A stretch of DNA of 64,000 nucleotides, taken from the NCBI RefSeq assembly GCF_004114935.1, contig NZ_CP022221.1, positions 1,447,001-1,511,000 on the forward strand, read 5' to 3'. This document shows positions 47,704 to 57,078 of the stretch, piece by piece. The notes under the pieces were generated by a model, which ran no database searches, was not told the DNA's origin, and was given only the letters and a program-made list of their open reading frames with translations. This DNA is from Bradyrhizobium zhanjiangense (GTDB taxonomy: Bacteria > Pseudomonadota > Alphaproteobacteria > Rhizobiales > Xanthobacteraceae). How positions within the stretch are numbered: position 1 is the first letter of the stretch; each line of letters opens with the position of its first letter. Both the position numbers and the translations under genes were made by a program.

Positions 47704-49074
47704 ATGCAATTGCTCCGCCGCATCGGTCTCGTCCTGCTCTGGCTTGCCGCGCCTGTCGTCGCGTTCGCGGCAGCGAACAAGAACGATCCTTATCTGCTGC
47801 CACTGCGCGGCGCCGGAAACATCGCGCTTGTCGTCGCAAGCATCATGATCGTCATCGTCCTGCTGCGCAGAAAGCATTGGCGCAGCACGGCGGGCAAGCT
47901 GCTCGTCATGCTCTGGTGCCTGCTGCCGGTTCTTATGTCTGCAGCGCATCTGAAGTTCGAGCTGCGCAAGCATGATGTCCTCGCCGCGAGCCCCGCTGAG
48001 GCGCGACAACTCGGGCCTCACTTCGTGGTCGGCTATTCCTCCTTTCCTGAGGTTGCGCGCTTGGCCGAGGAGGGCCTGATCGGCGGCGTCTATGTCACCC
48101 GGCACAACATCCGGGGACGGACGGTCGAGGCGCTGCGTGCCGAGATCGCAGCGCTCCAGGATATCAGGCGCGCCGCCGGCCTGCCGCCGCTGGTCGTCGC
48201 CGCGGACCAGGAGGGCGGCATCGTCGGGCGCCTCGCGCCGCCGCTGACGAAGGTGCCTGCGCTGGCGACGCTCAGCGGGCTCGCGCCCGACGACCAGCAG
48301 GCCAAAGCCGAAGAGTTCGGCCGCATCCATGGCCGCGAGCTCGCGGGCCTCGGCGTCAATCTCAATCTCGCGCCGGTGCTCGACCTGAAGCCGCCGGCGA
48401 GGCGCAACCGCCTCGATTTCCATACGCTGATCGGGCAACGGGCGATCGCGACCGATCCCGCTGTCGTCAGCACGATCGCGAGCGCCTATGTGCGCGGGCT
48501 GGAAGAGTCAGGCGTCGGCGCCACGCTCAAGCATTTTCCCGGCATTGGCCGCGTGCGCACCGACACCCATCACTTCAGCGCCAGCCTCGATGCGCCGGTG
48601 AAGGAGCTGGAAGCAACGGACTGGCTCCCATTTCGCGAGGTGCTGTCGCATTCGCGCAGCGCGCTCATGGTCGGTCATGTCACGCTCACCGCCGTCGATC
48701 CCGATCGCGCCGCCTCGCATTCGAAACGCGTCGTCGAAGGGATCATCCGCGACACCTGGAACCACCAGGGCGTGGTGATGACCGACGATCTCGTCATGGG
48801 CGCGATCTACCAGCACGACGTCTGCAAGGCCGTGGTCGAGGCGATCAATGCCGGCGTCGATCTGCTGCTGGTTGCCTATGACGGTGCGCAGTTCTACCGC
48901 GTCTTCGCCTGCGCGCTGAACGGATCGCGTCAGGGCAAGCTCGACGCGGCGATGCTGCGCGCGAGCGCGGCGCGGCTCGAAAGAGGCTTCCCGACCGAGC
49001 AGGCGCGAGCCGCCTTACTCACCAGAAGTACACTTGAGATAGCGCGTGCCGCCTCGCGCGCGAGGGGCGATTGA
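47704..49074 (+). CDS. glycoside hydrolase family 3, NagZ-like, membrane-anchored
   Basis: 456 residues. Two or three N-terminal hydrophobic segments (1-25, 38-55, 62-80) anchor it. The GH3 catalytic domain follows: ADQEGGIVGRL, the KHFPGIG...RTDTHH loop (NagZ-type Asp/His acid-base dyad), and nucleophile Asp in GVVMTDDLVMGA. NagZ removes N-acetylglucosamine from muropeptides in the cytosol; the membrane anchor here is not typical, so action at the membrane on a cell-wall or exopolysaccharide glycan is possible. It is divergent from the DUF4173 operon. Confidence 0.88.
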   Translation: MQLLRRIGLVLLWLAAPVVAFAAANKNDPYLLPLRGAGNIALVVASIMIVIVLLRRKHWRSTAGKLLVMLWCLLPVLMSAAHLKFELRKHDVLAASPAEARQLGPHFVVGYSSFPEVARLAEEGLIGGVYVTRHNIRGRTVEALRAEIAALQDIRRAAGLPPLVVAADQEGGIVGRLAPPLTKVPALATLSGLAPDDQQAKAEEFGRIHGRELAGLGVNLNLAPVLDLKPPARRNRLDFHTLIGQRAIATDPAVVSTIASAYVRGLEESGVGATLKHFPGIGRVRTDTHHFSASLDAPVKELEATDWLPFREVLSHSRSALMVGHVTLTAVDPDRAASHSKRVVEGIIRDTWNHQGVVMTDDLVMGAIYQHDVCKAVVEAINAGVDLLLVAYDGAQFYRVFACALNGSRQGKLDAAMLRASAARLERGFPTEQARAALLTRSTLEIARAASRARGD

Positions 49075-49135
49075 ACGCGACGTGCATCCGCGCCAGGCAA
49101 CCGAGATGGCTGAGCTCTTCGCGCGGCGAGAAGTG

Positions 49136-50590
49136 TTACGGCGTCACCGCGCCGCGTTCGACCGCGTGCGGGGCCGTCAGCTTTTTCCAGGTCGAATTGG
49201 CCAGATGTACCGGCGAAAATGGCGGCCGCTCGACAAAACGGCCGTCGCCAGCCTCGGCGCGCAACCTCCCATCCTTCCACGCGATGCGGCCGCGCGATAG
49301 CGTCACCGCCGGCCCGCCGATGCAGGAAAAGCCCTCGAACACGTTGTAATCGATCCGGCTCATCTGCCGCTTGGCGCTGATGGTCCTGGTCGCCTTGGGA
49401 TCCCACACCACGATGTCGGCATCCGAACCGACGGCGACAGCACCTTTCCGCGGGTAGATGTTGAGGATGCGGGCGATGTTCGCCGAGGTCACCGCGACGA
49501 ATTCTTCCGTGGTCAGCCGCCCGGTGGCGACGCCTGCGGTCCATAGCAGCGCGAGGCGGTCTTCGAGGCCGCCGGTGCCGTTCGGGATCTTTCTGAAGTC
49601 GCCGAGGCCGAACCGTTTCTGCGCGGTGGTGAAGGCGCAATGGTCGGTCGCGACCACCTGGAGCGAGCCGGCTTGCAGGCCGGCCCACAGGCTGTCCTGA
49701 TGCGATCTGTCGCGGAACGGCGGTGACATCACGCGCTGCGCGGAATGATCCCAGTCCTTGTTCTGATATTCATCCGCCTCGAGCAATAGGTGCTGGATCA
49801 GTGGTTCGCCATAGACGCGCTTTCCAGCCGCGCGTGCCCGCGCGATCGCCTCATGCGCCTCGCGGCAGCTGGTGTGCACGATGTAGACCGGCGTGCCCGT
49901 CATGTCCGCGATCATGATGGCGCGGTTGGTGGCTTCGCCCTCGACCTCCGGCGGCCGTGAGTAAGCGTGGCCTTCGGGGCCGGTGACGCCGCGCGCGATC
50001 AGGGCCTCCTGCATCAGGGCGACGACGTCACCATTCTCGGCATGGACCACGGGCATGGCGCCCAAATGAGCGCAGCGGGCGAACGAGTTGTAGAGTTCGT
50101 CGTCGTTCACCATCAGCGCGCCCTTGTAGGCCATGAAATGCTTGAATGTGTTGATGCCGTAGGTTTTGACCACGGTCTCCATCTCGTCATGGATCTGCTT
50201 CGACCACGACGTCACGACCATGTGGAAGCCGTAGTCGGAGGCCGCCTTCTCGGATTTGCGGCGCCAATTCTGATAGGCGGCGAGCATCGACTGACCGGGA
50301 TCGGGCAGGCAGAAATCCACCACCATGGTGGTGCCGCCGGCGAGCGCCGCCTTGGTTCCTGATTCGAAATCATCGGCGGTGACGGTGCCCATGAACGGCA
50401 TTTCGAGATGGGTATGCGGGTCGATGCCACCAGGGATGACATAGGCGCCGCCGGCGTCGATCACTTCAGTGCCGGTGGGCGCATCGAGCGAGGCCCCGAT
50501 CGCGACGATGATCTCGCCGTCGATCAGCACGTCCGCGCGGCGCGAATGATCGTGATTGACGACGGTGCCGCCGCGGATGAGGAGGGGCAT
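49136..50590 (-). CDS. hydA: dihydropyrimidinase / D-hydantoinase
   Basis: 484 residues. The two-metal site is complete and in the standard positions: His59 and His61 (DPHTHLEM), carboxylated Lys150 (NTFKHFMAYK), His183 (PVVHAENG), His239 (YIVHTSC) and Asp316 (ATDHCAF). It opens the ring of dihydrouracil, dihydrothymine or hydantoins, the second step of reductive pyrimidine breakdown. No dihydropyrimidine dehydrogenase or beta-ureidopropionase gene is adjacent, so the other pathway steps must be elsewhere. Confidence 0.94.
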   Translation of the reverse strand: MPLLIRGGTVVNHDHSRRADVLIDGEIIVAIGASLDAPTGTEVIDAGGAYVIPGGIDPHTHLEMPFMGTVTADDFESGTKAALAGGTTMVVDFCLPDPGQSMLAAYQNWRRKSEKAASDYGFHMVVTSWSKQIHDEMETVVKTYGINTFKHFMAYKGALMVNDDELYNSFARCAHLGAMPVVHAENGDVVALMQEALIARGVTGPEGHAYSRPPEVEGEATNRAIMIADMTGTPVYIVHTSCREAHEAIARARAAGKRVYGEPLIQHLLLEADEYQNKDWDHSAQRVMSPPFRDRSHQDSLWAGLQAGSLQVVATDHCAFTTAQKRFGLGDFRKIPNGTGGLEDRLALLWTAGVATGRLTTEEFVAVTSANIARILNIYPRKGAVAVGSDADIVVWDPKATRTISAKRQMSRIDYNVFEGFSCIGGPAVTLSRGRIAWKDGRLRAEAGDGRFVERPPFSPVHLANSTWKKLTAPHAVERGAVTP

Positions 50591-50704
50591 GGAGGGCTCC
50601 GGGAGAGGTGAGGGGACGTCTCGCTGCGAAGGCTAGGCGCGGCGACAGCGATGCGACAGGCGAAATTTTAGTCAGCCTCCGCCGATGGTTTCACCGCGCT
50701 GTGT

Positions 50705-51313
50705 CTACTTTGCGTGGGCGACCAGCCCATCCAGCATTGCGCGCACGAGGCCTGCGATCTCCTTGCGCAGCGCCGGCAGCGGCACGGCGACCAACTTCTG
50801 TTCCAACCCCAGCGCCACCATGCCATGAACCGCCGAGAACAGGCTGCGCGCGGTGATGCTCAACTCCTCCGGACCGCGCTTGGGAAGTAGCGCGGCCAGC
50901 GGCTGGTAGATGTGGCGGAACAGCTGCATCTGGTCGTGGATCGACCAGTCGGGGACAATCTTGTCGGCCTCCATACGATGCTCGAACAACGCGCGCCAGA
51001 GCTGGAGATTTTCGGCGGCGAAATCGCAATAGGCGATGGCGATGCGAACCAAGGCTTCTTGTGGCGAGGGCTCGCCAGCGCTCTCCGCCGCGCTGAGCGC
51101 CTCGTCGAGCCGAAGCAGCGTGCGCGAGCCGACGCGCAGGATCAATTCGTCGACATCGGCCACAAGATTATAGACCGCGCCATTGGCGCAGCCGATCTCG
51201 CGGGCAAGATCGCGTGTCTTCAGGCCCGCCAATCCTCGTTCAGCGATCATCCGCTCCGCTGCCAGGATCAGGTCGGCTCGAAGTTTCTCTCGACGTTCCA
51301 TGGTCTTAGACAT
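50705..51313 (-). CDS. TetR-family transcriptional regulator
   Basis: 202 residues (198 if the ATG at 51301 is used; neither has a strong ribosome-binding site). The helix-turn-helix is LKTRDLAREIGCANGAVYNLVADVDELI at about 28-55; the C-terminal ligand domain resembles the WHG group (LWRALFEHRMEADKIVPDW). It is divergent from the PspA-like gene, and three copies of TGA(G/A)CA-N-TG/CG-(C/T)TCA lie between them, so it almost certainly represses itself and that operon. Confidence 0.92.
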   Translation of the reverse strand: MSKTMERREKLRADLILAAERMIAERGLAGLKTRDLAREIGCANGAVYNLVADVDELILRVGSRTLLRLDEALSAAESAGEPSPQEALVRIAIAYCDFAAENLQLWRALFEHRMEADKIVPDWSIHDQMQLFRHIYQPLAALLPKRGPEELSITARSLFSAVHGMVALGLEQKLVAVPLPALRKEIAGLVRAMLDGLVAHAK

Positions 51314-51329
51314 CTATTTACCAGATTTG

Positions 51330-51398
51330 TGAACATCGTTCAAAAACATCTTGAGCATTGCTCAAGATGTGCTACAAAGCATCCGTGAGCAATGCTCA
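51330..51398. promoter_or_regulatory. three operator palindromes between the TetR and PspA-like genes
   Basis: Core 13-mers: TGAACATCGTTCA (51330-51342), TGAGCATTGCTCA (51352-51364) and TGAGCAATGCTCA (51386-51398). The middle one extends to a perfect 23-bp palindrome, 51347-51369, with arms CATCTTGAGCA/TGCTCAAGATG. They cover a possible TTGAGC / CTACAA promoter for the rightward operon and the space next to the regulator start. Confidence 0.85.
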
Positions 51399-51414
51399 TA
51401 ACAGGGAGCAACAA

Positions 51415-52110
51415 ATGTTCAAGACCGTAGTGACGCTTTTCCGCGGCAGCGTGGCCGCTGCGGGCGAGGAGCTGGAAGACCGGACCGCTCTTCTGATCCT
51501 CGATCAGCAGATGCGTGATGCGGCCGCGGCCGTCGAGCGCAGCAAGCGCACGCTGGCGCTGGCGATCGCGCAGGACCAGCAGGAGGGCCGCAAGCTCGAA
51601 GCGACGAATGCCCGCATCGCCGACCTCGAGACCCGTGCCGTTGCGGCGCTCGACGGCGGCCGCGAAGACCTCGCCAAGGATGCCGCCGAAGCCATCGCGG
51701 GCTTAGAGGCCGATCGCGATGCGGCGATGACGGCGCGCGCGCTGTTCGCGACCGAGATCGCGCGGCTGAAGCGCCACGTCACCAGCGCGCAGGCCCGCAT
51801 CACCGAGCTCGACCGCGGCCGCCGTATTGCCCGTGCCTCGGAAGCGGTGCGCTCGCTTCGTCGCGGCGGCATCGAGGCTGCACGTCCCTACGAATCCACA
51901 CTGCCGGAGGCGGAGGGCACGTTGAGGCGTCTGCGCGAGCGGCAGATGGAAGCCCAGGCCGCTGACGATGCCCTGGTCGAACTCGATGCGGCCACCGGTC
52001 CGCTCGCCACTGCCGAGAGGCTAGCCGAACAGGGCTTTGGTCCCCGGCTCAAGACGACCGCGGACGACGTGCTGGCGCGGTTGAAATCCAAGCGCATGCC
52101 GTCAGCCTGA
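51415..52110 (+). CDS. PspA/IM30-family envelope-stress protein
   Basis: 231 residues from the ATG at 51415 (GGGAG upstream). An amphipathic start (MFKTVVTLFRGSVAAAGEELED) is followed by long coiled-coil helices (about 30-190) rich in Ala, Arg and Glu, the ESCRT-III-like layout of PspA/Vipp1. Such proteins line and stabilise the damaged inner membrane. Here control is by a TetR repressor rather than the sigma-54/PspF system of enterobacteria. The YiaA-like gene 55 bases downstream is likely in the same operon. Confidence 0.87.
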   Translation: MFKTVVTLFRGSVAAAGEELEDRTALLILDQQMRDAAAAVERSKRTLALAIAQDQQEGRKLEATNARIADLETRAVAALDGGREDLAKDAAEAIAGLEADRDAAMTARALFATEIARLKRHVTSAQARITELDRGRRIARASEAVRSLRRGGIEAARPYESTLPEAEGTLRRLRERQMEAQAADDALVELDAATGPLATAERLAEQGFGPRLKTTADDVLARLKSKRMPSA

Positions 52111-52165
52111 TCTCACATCCAATCCCTCGAACCCAATCATCATTCGAACCAACAGGAGACCCATC

Positions 52166-52441
52166 ATGAACCAGAACGGCCAGCCCCACAGCAGCGCCTG
52201 GGTGAGCTTCACTTACGCGTCCTTCGCAGCCTCCGCCTTCCTCGTCGCCATCGGCATCTTCTTCCTGCCGATCGACCTCTGGATGAAGGGCTATCTCACC
52301 ATGGGCATCGTCATGCTGATCCAGACCTGCATCACGCTGACCAAGACTGTGCGCGACAATCACGAGAGCAGCCGCCTCGTGAACCGCATCGAGGACGCCA
52401 AGGCCGAGCGTCTGCTGATGGAGGTGTCGAAGGCGGCTTGA
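52166..52441 (+). CDS. YiaA/YiaB two-helix inner-membrane protein
   Basis: 91 residues with AGGAG upstream. The YiaAB domain is clear: WVSFTYASFAASAFLVAIGIFFLPIDLWMKGYLTMGIVMLIQTCITLTKTVRDNHE read in order, two helices with a short loop, then a polar C-terminus (about 65-91). YiaA proteins are small inner-membrane proteins of unclear role, often next to PspA-like genes, which supports an envelope-stress function for this operon. Confidence 0.9.
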   Translation: MNQNGQPHSSAWVSFTYASFAASAFLVAIGIFFLPIDLWMKGYLTMGIVMLIQTCITLTKTVRDNHESSRLVNRIEDAKAERLLMEVSKAA

Positions 52442-52717
52442 GGAGACCAGCGCGGGAAAGGAGCGCTCTGCGCAGGGCGGCTGATGCCGAGCATCCGCCG
52501 CCCGCTGTATTTCCGGTCATTTGCCACAATCGCGGCATCGTCTGCGAAATGCAGTCGAGCCATCATGGCAGGGCGTTGCGCCCATATGTTGCCGAGAGCC
52601 TTCTCGTGCATGCCGAGGACTGGCACGTGATTGTCGAGGTCAGAGCAGGCTTTGCCGATTGTGATTTGAACGCAGGTGCGATATGGCTCTCGCGCTTTCC
52701 AGAGGCGGAGACGAGCT

Positions 52718-52924
52718 TTGTCGAAACAATCCCTGCGTGAGGAGGCCGAGCGCCTGATCCGCGAATCGATGGAAAAGAAGACCATCGTCGTCAAGCAGGG
52801 CACCACCCGCATCGAGGCCGTCTGCGGCAAGTGCGGCGCGCCGAACCGGGTGCAGGCGGAAAAGGGTCAGACCCGCGTCAAGTTCGCCTGCAAGAATTGC
52901 GGGCATAAGCAAGAGACGCTGTAG
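52718..52924 (+). CDS. small zinc-ribbon protein
   Basis: 68 residues. The TTG at 52718 is chosen: GGAG lies eight bases upstream, and the encoded start, SKQSLREEAERLIRESMEKK, is what I remember for rhizobial homologues. A basic helix (1-25) precedes a four-cysteine zinc ribbon, CGKCGAPN...CKNCGHK. The C-terminal KQETL is typical. It may bind nucleic acid; the function is unknown. The 276 bases before it hold no convincing gene. Confidence 0.75.
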   Translation: MSKQSLREEAERLIRESMEKKTIVVKQGTTRIEAVCGKCGAPNRVQAEKGQTRVKFACKNCGHKQETL

Positions 52925-52961
52925 GGTCGTTCGCCCGAACTTACCGTGCGCGAAGACTCTA

Positions 52962-53071
52962 ACCCTCATCCTGAGGAGCCCGCTGAGCGGGCGTCTCGAA
53001 GGATAGAGGCCGAGCTGCTGCAGCGAGGCCTGCATGGTTCGAGACGCGCGCAAGGGCGCGCTCATGAGGGT
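52962..53071. repeat. extragenic palindromic repeat, CCCTCATCCTGAGGAGC family
   Basis: ACCCTCATCCTGAGGAGCCCGC at the left and GCGCGCTCATGAGGGT at the right form the outer inverted arms (the 22-base left end is partly matched), with TCTCGAAGGA and GGTTCGAGA as inner arms. It lies between the convergent zinc-ribbon and SDR genes. Only one copy was seen here. Confidence 0.75.
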
Positions 53072-53078
53072 CTGCTAG

Positions 53079-53923
53079 TTACTCTCCCTTCACGAATTTC
53101 GCGAATGCATCCGCGTAATCCGGGTGCCAGCGCGAGAGCGGCGGGCGGTTCTCGATGATATCGCCGGCGGCCCACAGCATGCGCTTCTCGTCGAGTGAGC
53201 GGGGCACGTCATTGTCCGGGCACAGGATGTAGAAGTCGCCGACCTCGAGCCGCCTCAGCATGAAATCCACGGTCTGCTCCGGCGTCCAGGCGCCTGCGGG
53301 CTTCTCGGTGCGGCCCTTGGCGGTGAGGCCGGTGAAGACGAAGCCTGGAATGAGCAGATGCGCAGTGACGCGGCAGTCCCTGGTATTGCGCAGCTCGTGC
53401 TGGAGGGCTTCCGTAAAAGCCTTCACGCCGGCCTTGGAGACATTGTAGGCGGGATCGCCGGGCGGAGTGGTGATGCCTTGCTTCGAGCCGGTGTTGATGA
53501 TGAGGCCGGGTTTGCCGCGCGCGATCATGCCGGGCGCGAAGATGCGCGAGCCGTTGATGATGCCCCACATGTTGACGCCGATGATGCGCTGCCAATTGTC
53601 AGGCCCGGTGAACAATGTGCTGCCGGGCTGGATGCCGGCATGTTCATCAGGATATCGGTGCCGCCGAAGCGGGCGCACACGGCGCGTTCCAGTTCCATCA
53701 CGCTCTCGACCTTGCTGACATCTACGGCAGACGTCATTACATTCCCGGCACCTGCGACGGATGACAGTTTTGTTGCGGCCTCAGCCAGCCGCGGCTGATC
53801 GACATCGGCGATGCACAGCTTCATGCCGGTGCGCGCAAACGCCGCGGCGGCGGCAAATCCGATGCCGGACGCGCCTCCCGTGATCACGGCAACGTTGTCT
53901 TTGACGATGGCGGGATGTGACAT
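53079..53923 (-). pseudogene. short-chain dehydrogenase/reductase, interrupted by a frameshift
   Basis: The N-terminal part (start 53923) reads SHPAIVKDNVAVITGGASGIGFAAAAAFARTG, with the cofactor-binding TGGASGIG, down to FGGTDILMN. There the frame changes: the expected ILMNNAGIQPGS is encoded as ATGAACATGCC, one base short, near 53641. The rest, including YNVSK with the catalytic Tyr and Lys and the end to 53079, continues in another frame. Repairing one base restores a normal ~281-residue SDR. It is either a recent pseudogene or a sequencing error. Confidence 0.85.
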
Positions 53924-54114
53924 GGCGGGGTCTCCGGCGAAGCTACATTGCGCTCCATCGCGTTATAGCACGTGCCTCTTGCGACCCTGCACAAGTCGGC
54001 ATGGGAGGTCTTCGCTCCGCGCCGCCTTTACGCCTCTCCGGCGCGGCTATATTTTATGCGACGAACGATCCCGCGCAGATCGAACCAATCAATCACCTGA
54101 CAGGGAGTGCAGCC

Positions 54115-55611
54115 ATGGCTGTGTCGCAGGCTATTCCGATCACGCGCCATCCATTCGCGAACGGGTCCTACAAGCAGATGCTGATCGACGGGAAGTGGGT
54201 CGACGCTGCCTCAGGCAAGCGCTTCGAGACCCGCAATCCCGCCACCGGCGAACTGCTCGCAACCGTTGCCGAAGGCGACAAGGAAGACATCGACCGCGCG
54301 GTCGCCGCCGCACGTCGTGCGTTCGAGGGTCCGTGGAGCAAGGTCAAGCCGTTCGAGCGGCAAAACCTCCTCTTGAAGCTCGCCGATCTCGTCGAGAAGA
54401 ATTTCGATGAATTGTCGCAGCTCGACACGCTCGACATGGGGGCTCCCGTCAGCCGCACCCGCGCCTATCGCCTGCGCGCGATCGGCATGCTGCGTTACTA
54501 CGCCGGTCAGACCACCGCGATCCATGGAGAGACCATCGAGAACTCGCTGCCCGGCGAGATCTTCTCGTACACGCTGAAGGAGCCGGTCGGTGTCGTCGGC
54601 GCCATCATCCCCTGGAACGGGCCGCTGACGGCGACGATCTGGAAGATCGGCCCGGCGCTCGCGACTGGTTGCACCGTGGTGCTCAAGCCCGCCGAAGAGG
54701 CGCCGCTGACCTCGCTGCGCATCGCCGAGCTCGCGATGGAAGCGGGTGTGCCGCCCGGCGTCATCAACGTCGTTCCCGGCTATGGCGAGACCGCAGGCGC
54801 GGCGCTCGCCTCGCATCACGACGTCGACAAGGTCGCCTTCACCGGCTCGCACGTCACGGGCCAGTCGATCATCCGTGCGTCGGCCGGCAACCTTAAGCGC
54901 GTCTCGCTCGAGCTCGGCGGCAAGTCGCCGGACATCGTGTTCGCGGACGCCGATCTCGATGCCGCGGTGCCGGGTGCTGCGATGGCGGTGTTCGCCAATT
55001 CGGGGCAGATCTGCAGCGCGGGCACGCGTCTGTTCGTCGAGCAGTCGATCTACGAAGAATTCGTCGGCCGCGTCGCCGAGTTCGGCAAGAACCTGCAAGT
55101 CGGCAACGGTCTCGATCCCAACGTGCAGATCGGCCCGCTGGTGTCTGAGCAGCAGCTCGAGCGCGTCACCGGCTATCTCGATATCGGCCAGAAGGAAGGC
55201 GCCAAGGCGCTTGCCGGCGGCGCCCGTGTCACCGAGGGCGCGCTGTCGAAGGGCTTCTTCGTCTCGCCGACGGTGTTTGCGGGCGTCCAGGACAATATGC
55301 GCATTGCGCAAGAAGAGATTTTCGGGCCCGTCATCTCCGCGATCGCCTTCAAGGACATGGACGAGCTGGTCAAGCGCGCCAACGCCACCACGTTCGGCCT
55401 CGGCTCCGGCCTGTGGACTCGCGATGTCAGCAAGGCGCATGCGGTGGCGAGGAGCCTGCGCGCCGGCTCGGTGTGGGTGAATTGCTACCAGACGATGGAC
55501 CCGGCCGTGCCGTTCGGCGGCTACAAGATGAGCGGCTACGGCCGCGAGTCCGGCAAGCAGCACGTCGAGGAATATCTCAACGTGAAGGCCGTCTGGGTCA
55601 AGACGGCGTAA
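54115..55611 (+). CDS. aldehyde dehydrogenase (NAD(P)-dependent)
   Basis: 498 residues from the ATG at 54115 (CAGGGAG upstream; the frame is open further 5' but without family sequence). The nucleophile is Cys300 (SGQICSAGTR) and the general base Glu266 (LELGGKSP). FTGSHVTGQ binds the cofactor, and PWNGPL is the conserved loop. It oxidises aldehydes to acids; the substrate is not clear, with aromatic or medium-chain aldehydes likely. It is divergent from the broken SDR, which may once have made the aldehyde from an alcohol. Confidence 0.93.
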   Translation: MAVSQAIPITRHPFANGSYKQMLIDGKWVDAASGKRFETRNPATGELLATVAEGDKEDIDRAVAAARRAFEGPWSKVKPFERQNLLLKLADLVEKNFDELSQLDTLDMGAPVSRTRAYRLRAIGMLRYYAGQTTAIHGETIENSLPGEIFSYTLKEPVGVVGAIIPWNGPLTATIWKIGPALATGCTVVLKPAEEAPLTSLRIAELAMEAGVPPGVINVVPGYGETAGAALASHHDVDKVAFTGSHVTGQSIIRASAGNLKRVSLELGGKSPDIVFADADLDAAVPGAAMAVFANSGQICSAGTRLFVEQSIYEEFVGRVAEFGKNLQVGNGLDPNVQIGPLVSEQQLERVTGYLDIGQKEGAKALAGGARVTEGALSKGFFVSPTVFAGVQDNMRIAQEEIFGPVISAIAFKDMDELVKRANATTFGLGSGLWTRDVSKAHAVARSLRAGSVWVNCYQTMDPAVPFGGYKMSGYGRESGKQHVEEYLNVKAVWVKTA

Positions 55612-55728
55612 GACCTGCTCTCTTCTGCGTTCCGTAAGAGGGAATATTTGATTTCGTGGGGCGGCGCTTTTCCGGTGGCCGCCCCTCGCTGTATGATCCG
55701 CATCCTTCCATAAACATTCGGGGCCAGC

Positions 55729-56856
55729 ATGAAATTTCCGGCGTTGTTCAAACCGTTGCAGGTCGGTCCATACAGGCTTGCGCATCGCGTCGCGATGGCG
55801 CCGCTGACGCGGATGCGCGCCGAACGCGAGAGCTTTTCGCCGCGGCCGCTCAACGCGGAATATTACGGCCAGCGCGCGACGCAAGGCGGCCTGATCATCG
55901 CCGAAGCGTCCCCGGTGCTCTCGCACGGCCGTGGCAATCCGGCGACCCCCGGCATCTATTCGGAGACGCAGATCGCGGGCTGGCGCAAGGTGGTCGATGC
56001 CGTGCACGCCAAGGGCGGCATCATCTTCCTCCAGCTCTGGCATGTCGGCCGCGTCTCGCATTCTTCTTTCCACGGCGGCGCGCTGCCGGTGTCGGCCTCG
56101 GCGATCCCGATCAAGGCCGAGGGCATGAAGGCGATGACCGCCGACGGCAAGATTGCCGATTACGAGACGCCGCGCGCGCTCGAGACCGAGGAGGTCAAGG
56201 ACATCGTCGAGGCGTTCCGCCAAGGTGCCAAGAACGCGCTCGCCGCCGGCTTCGACGGCGTCGAGATCCACGGCGCCAATGGCTATCTGCTCGAGCAGTT
56301 CCTGCAATCGCGCAGCAACCAGCGCACCGATCAGTATGGCGGCGGAATCGAGAACCGCGCGCGGCTGCTGCTCGAAGTGACCCAAGCCGCGATCGAGGTC
56401 TGGGGTGCGAATCGCGTCGCCGTGCGGCTGTCGCCACACGGTATCGCCAATGATTCCGGCGAGGGCGATCCGATGCCGCTCTATACCCATGTCGTGAAGG
56501 CGCTCGACGAGCTCGGTCTTGCCTATCTACACTTCATCGAGCCGCGCTCCAGTGGCGCGGGGCGTGCCGACGTCAACTGGCAGAACGTGCCGTCCGCGAT
56601 GGTGCTGTTCCGCCCGCTCTACAGTGGCGTGCTGATGACCGCCGGCGGCTTTACCGGCGAGACCGCGAATGCGGCGATCGCCGAGGGACACGCCGACATC
56701 ATCGCCTTCGGTCGCATCTTCATCTCCAACCCCGATCTGCCGCGCCGGCTGGCGCGCGATTACCCGATCACGCCGTACAACCGCGCGACGTTCTATGGCG
56801 GCGAAGAAAAGGGCTATACGGATTATCCGGTGTATGACGAGCTGACGCCGGCGTAG
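55729..56856 (+). CDS. NADH:flavin oxidoreductase, old yellow enzyme family
   Basis: 375 residues. FMN/TIM-barrel enzyme with MAPLTRMRAE near the start, HVGRVSH, the substrate-binding HGANGYLLEQFLQSRSNQRTDQYGG (His and Asn at about 184 and 187), and the phosphate site AFGRIFISNPDLPRRL. It belongs to the NemA/xenobiotic reductase class, which reduces activated C=C bonds, nitro esters or maleimides. It lies 117 bases downstream of the aldehyde dehydrogenase on the same strand and may share its transcript. Confidence 0.93.
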   Translation: MKFPALFKPLQVGPYRLAHRVAMAPLTRMRAERESFSPRPLNAEYYGQRATQGGLIIAEASPVLSHGRGNPATPGIYSETQIAGWRKVVDAVHAKGGIIFLQLWHVGRVSHSSFHGGALPVSASAIPIKAEGMKAMTADGKIADYETPRALETEEVKDIVEAFRQGAKNALAAGFDGVEIHGANGYLLEQFLQSRSNQRTDQYGGGIENRARLLLEVTQAAIEVWGANRVAVRLSPHGIANDSGEGDPMPLYTHVVKALDELGLAYLHFIEPRSSGAGRADVNWQNVPSAMVLFRPLYSGVLMTAGGFTGETANAAIAEGHADIIAFGRIFISNPDLPRRLARDYPITPYNRATFYGGEEKGYTDYPVYDELTPA

Positions 56857-56860
56857 GGAC

Positions 56861-56950
56861 CTCCGTAGCCCGGATGGAGCGCAGCGAAATCCGGGATTCG
56901 TGCCAGCGTCGAGATTCCCGGATTGCGCTGCGCTCCATCCGGGCTACGGA
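56861..56950. repeat. extragenic palindromic repeat, GTAGCCCGGATGGAGC family
   Basis: CTCCGTAGCCCGGATGGAGC and GCTCCATCCGGGCTACGGAG are exact inverted arms; GAAATCCGGGATTC lies in the inner part. It directly follows the oxidoreductase stop. Confidence 0.88.
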
Positions 56951-56981
56951 GTTGTTGCGTGGCTCCGACCGACCACATATT

Positions 56982-57062
56982 CCGTCATTGCGAGCGCAGC
57001 GAAGCAATCCAGAATCTTTCCGCGGATGCAGTCTGGATTGCTTCGCCGCGCTCGCAATGACG
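56982..57062. repeat. extragenic palindromic repeat, GTCATTGCGAG family (copy 4)
   Basis: Arms as in the other copies (CCGTCATTGCGAGCGCAGCG / CGCCGCGCTCGCAATGACG). It ends 16 bases before the next start codon, so it could also influence translation of the GFA-like gene. Confidence 0.85.
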
Positions 57063-57078
57063 ACGGAGAGAAATCCCC

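Noticed and set aside
52438..52740. 100-residue plus-strand frame between the YiaA gene and the zinc-ribbon gene
   Set aside because: No family likeness, and it overlaps the well-supported zinc-ribbon start; the ribosome-binding site belongs to the TTG at 52718.
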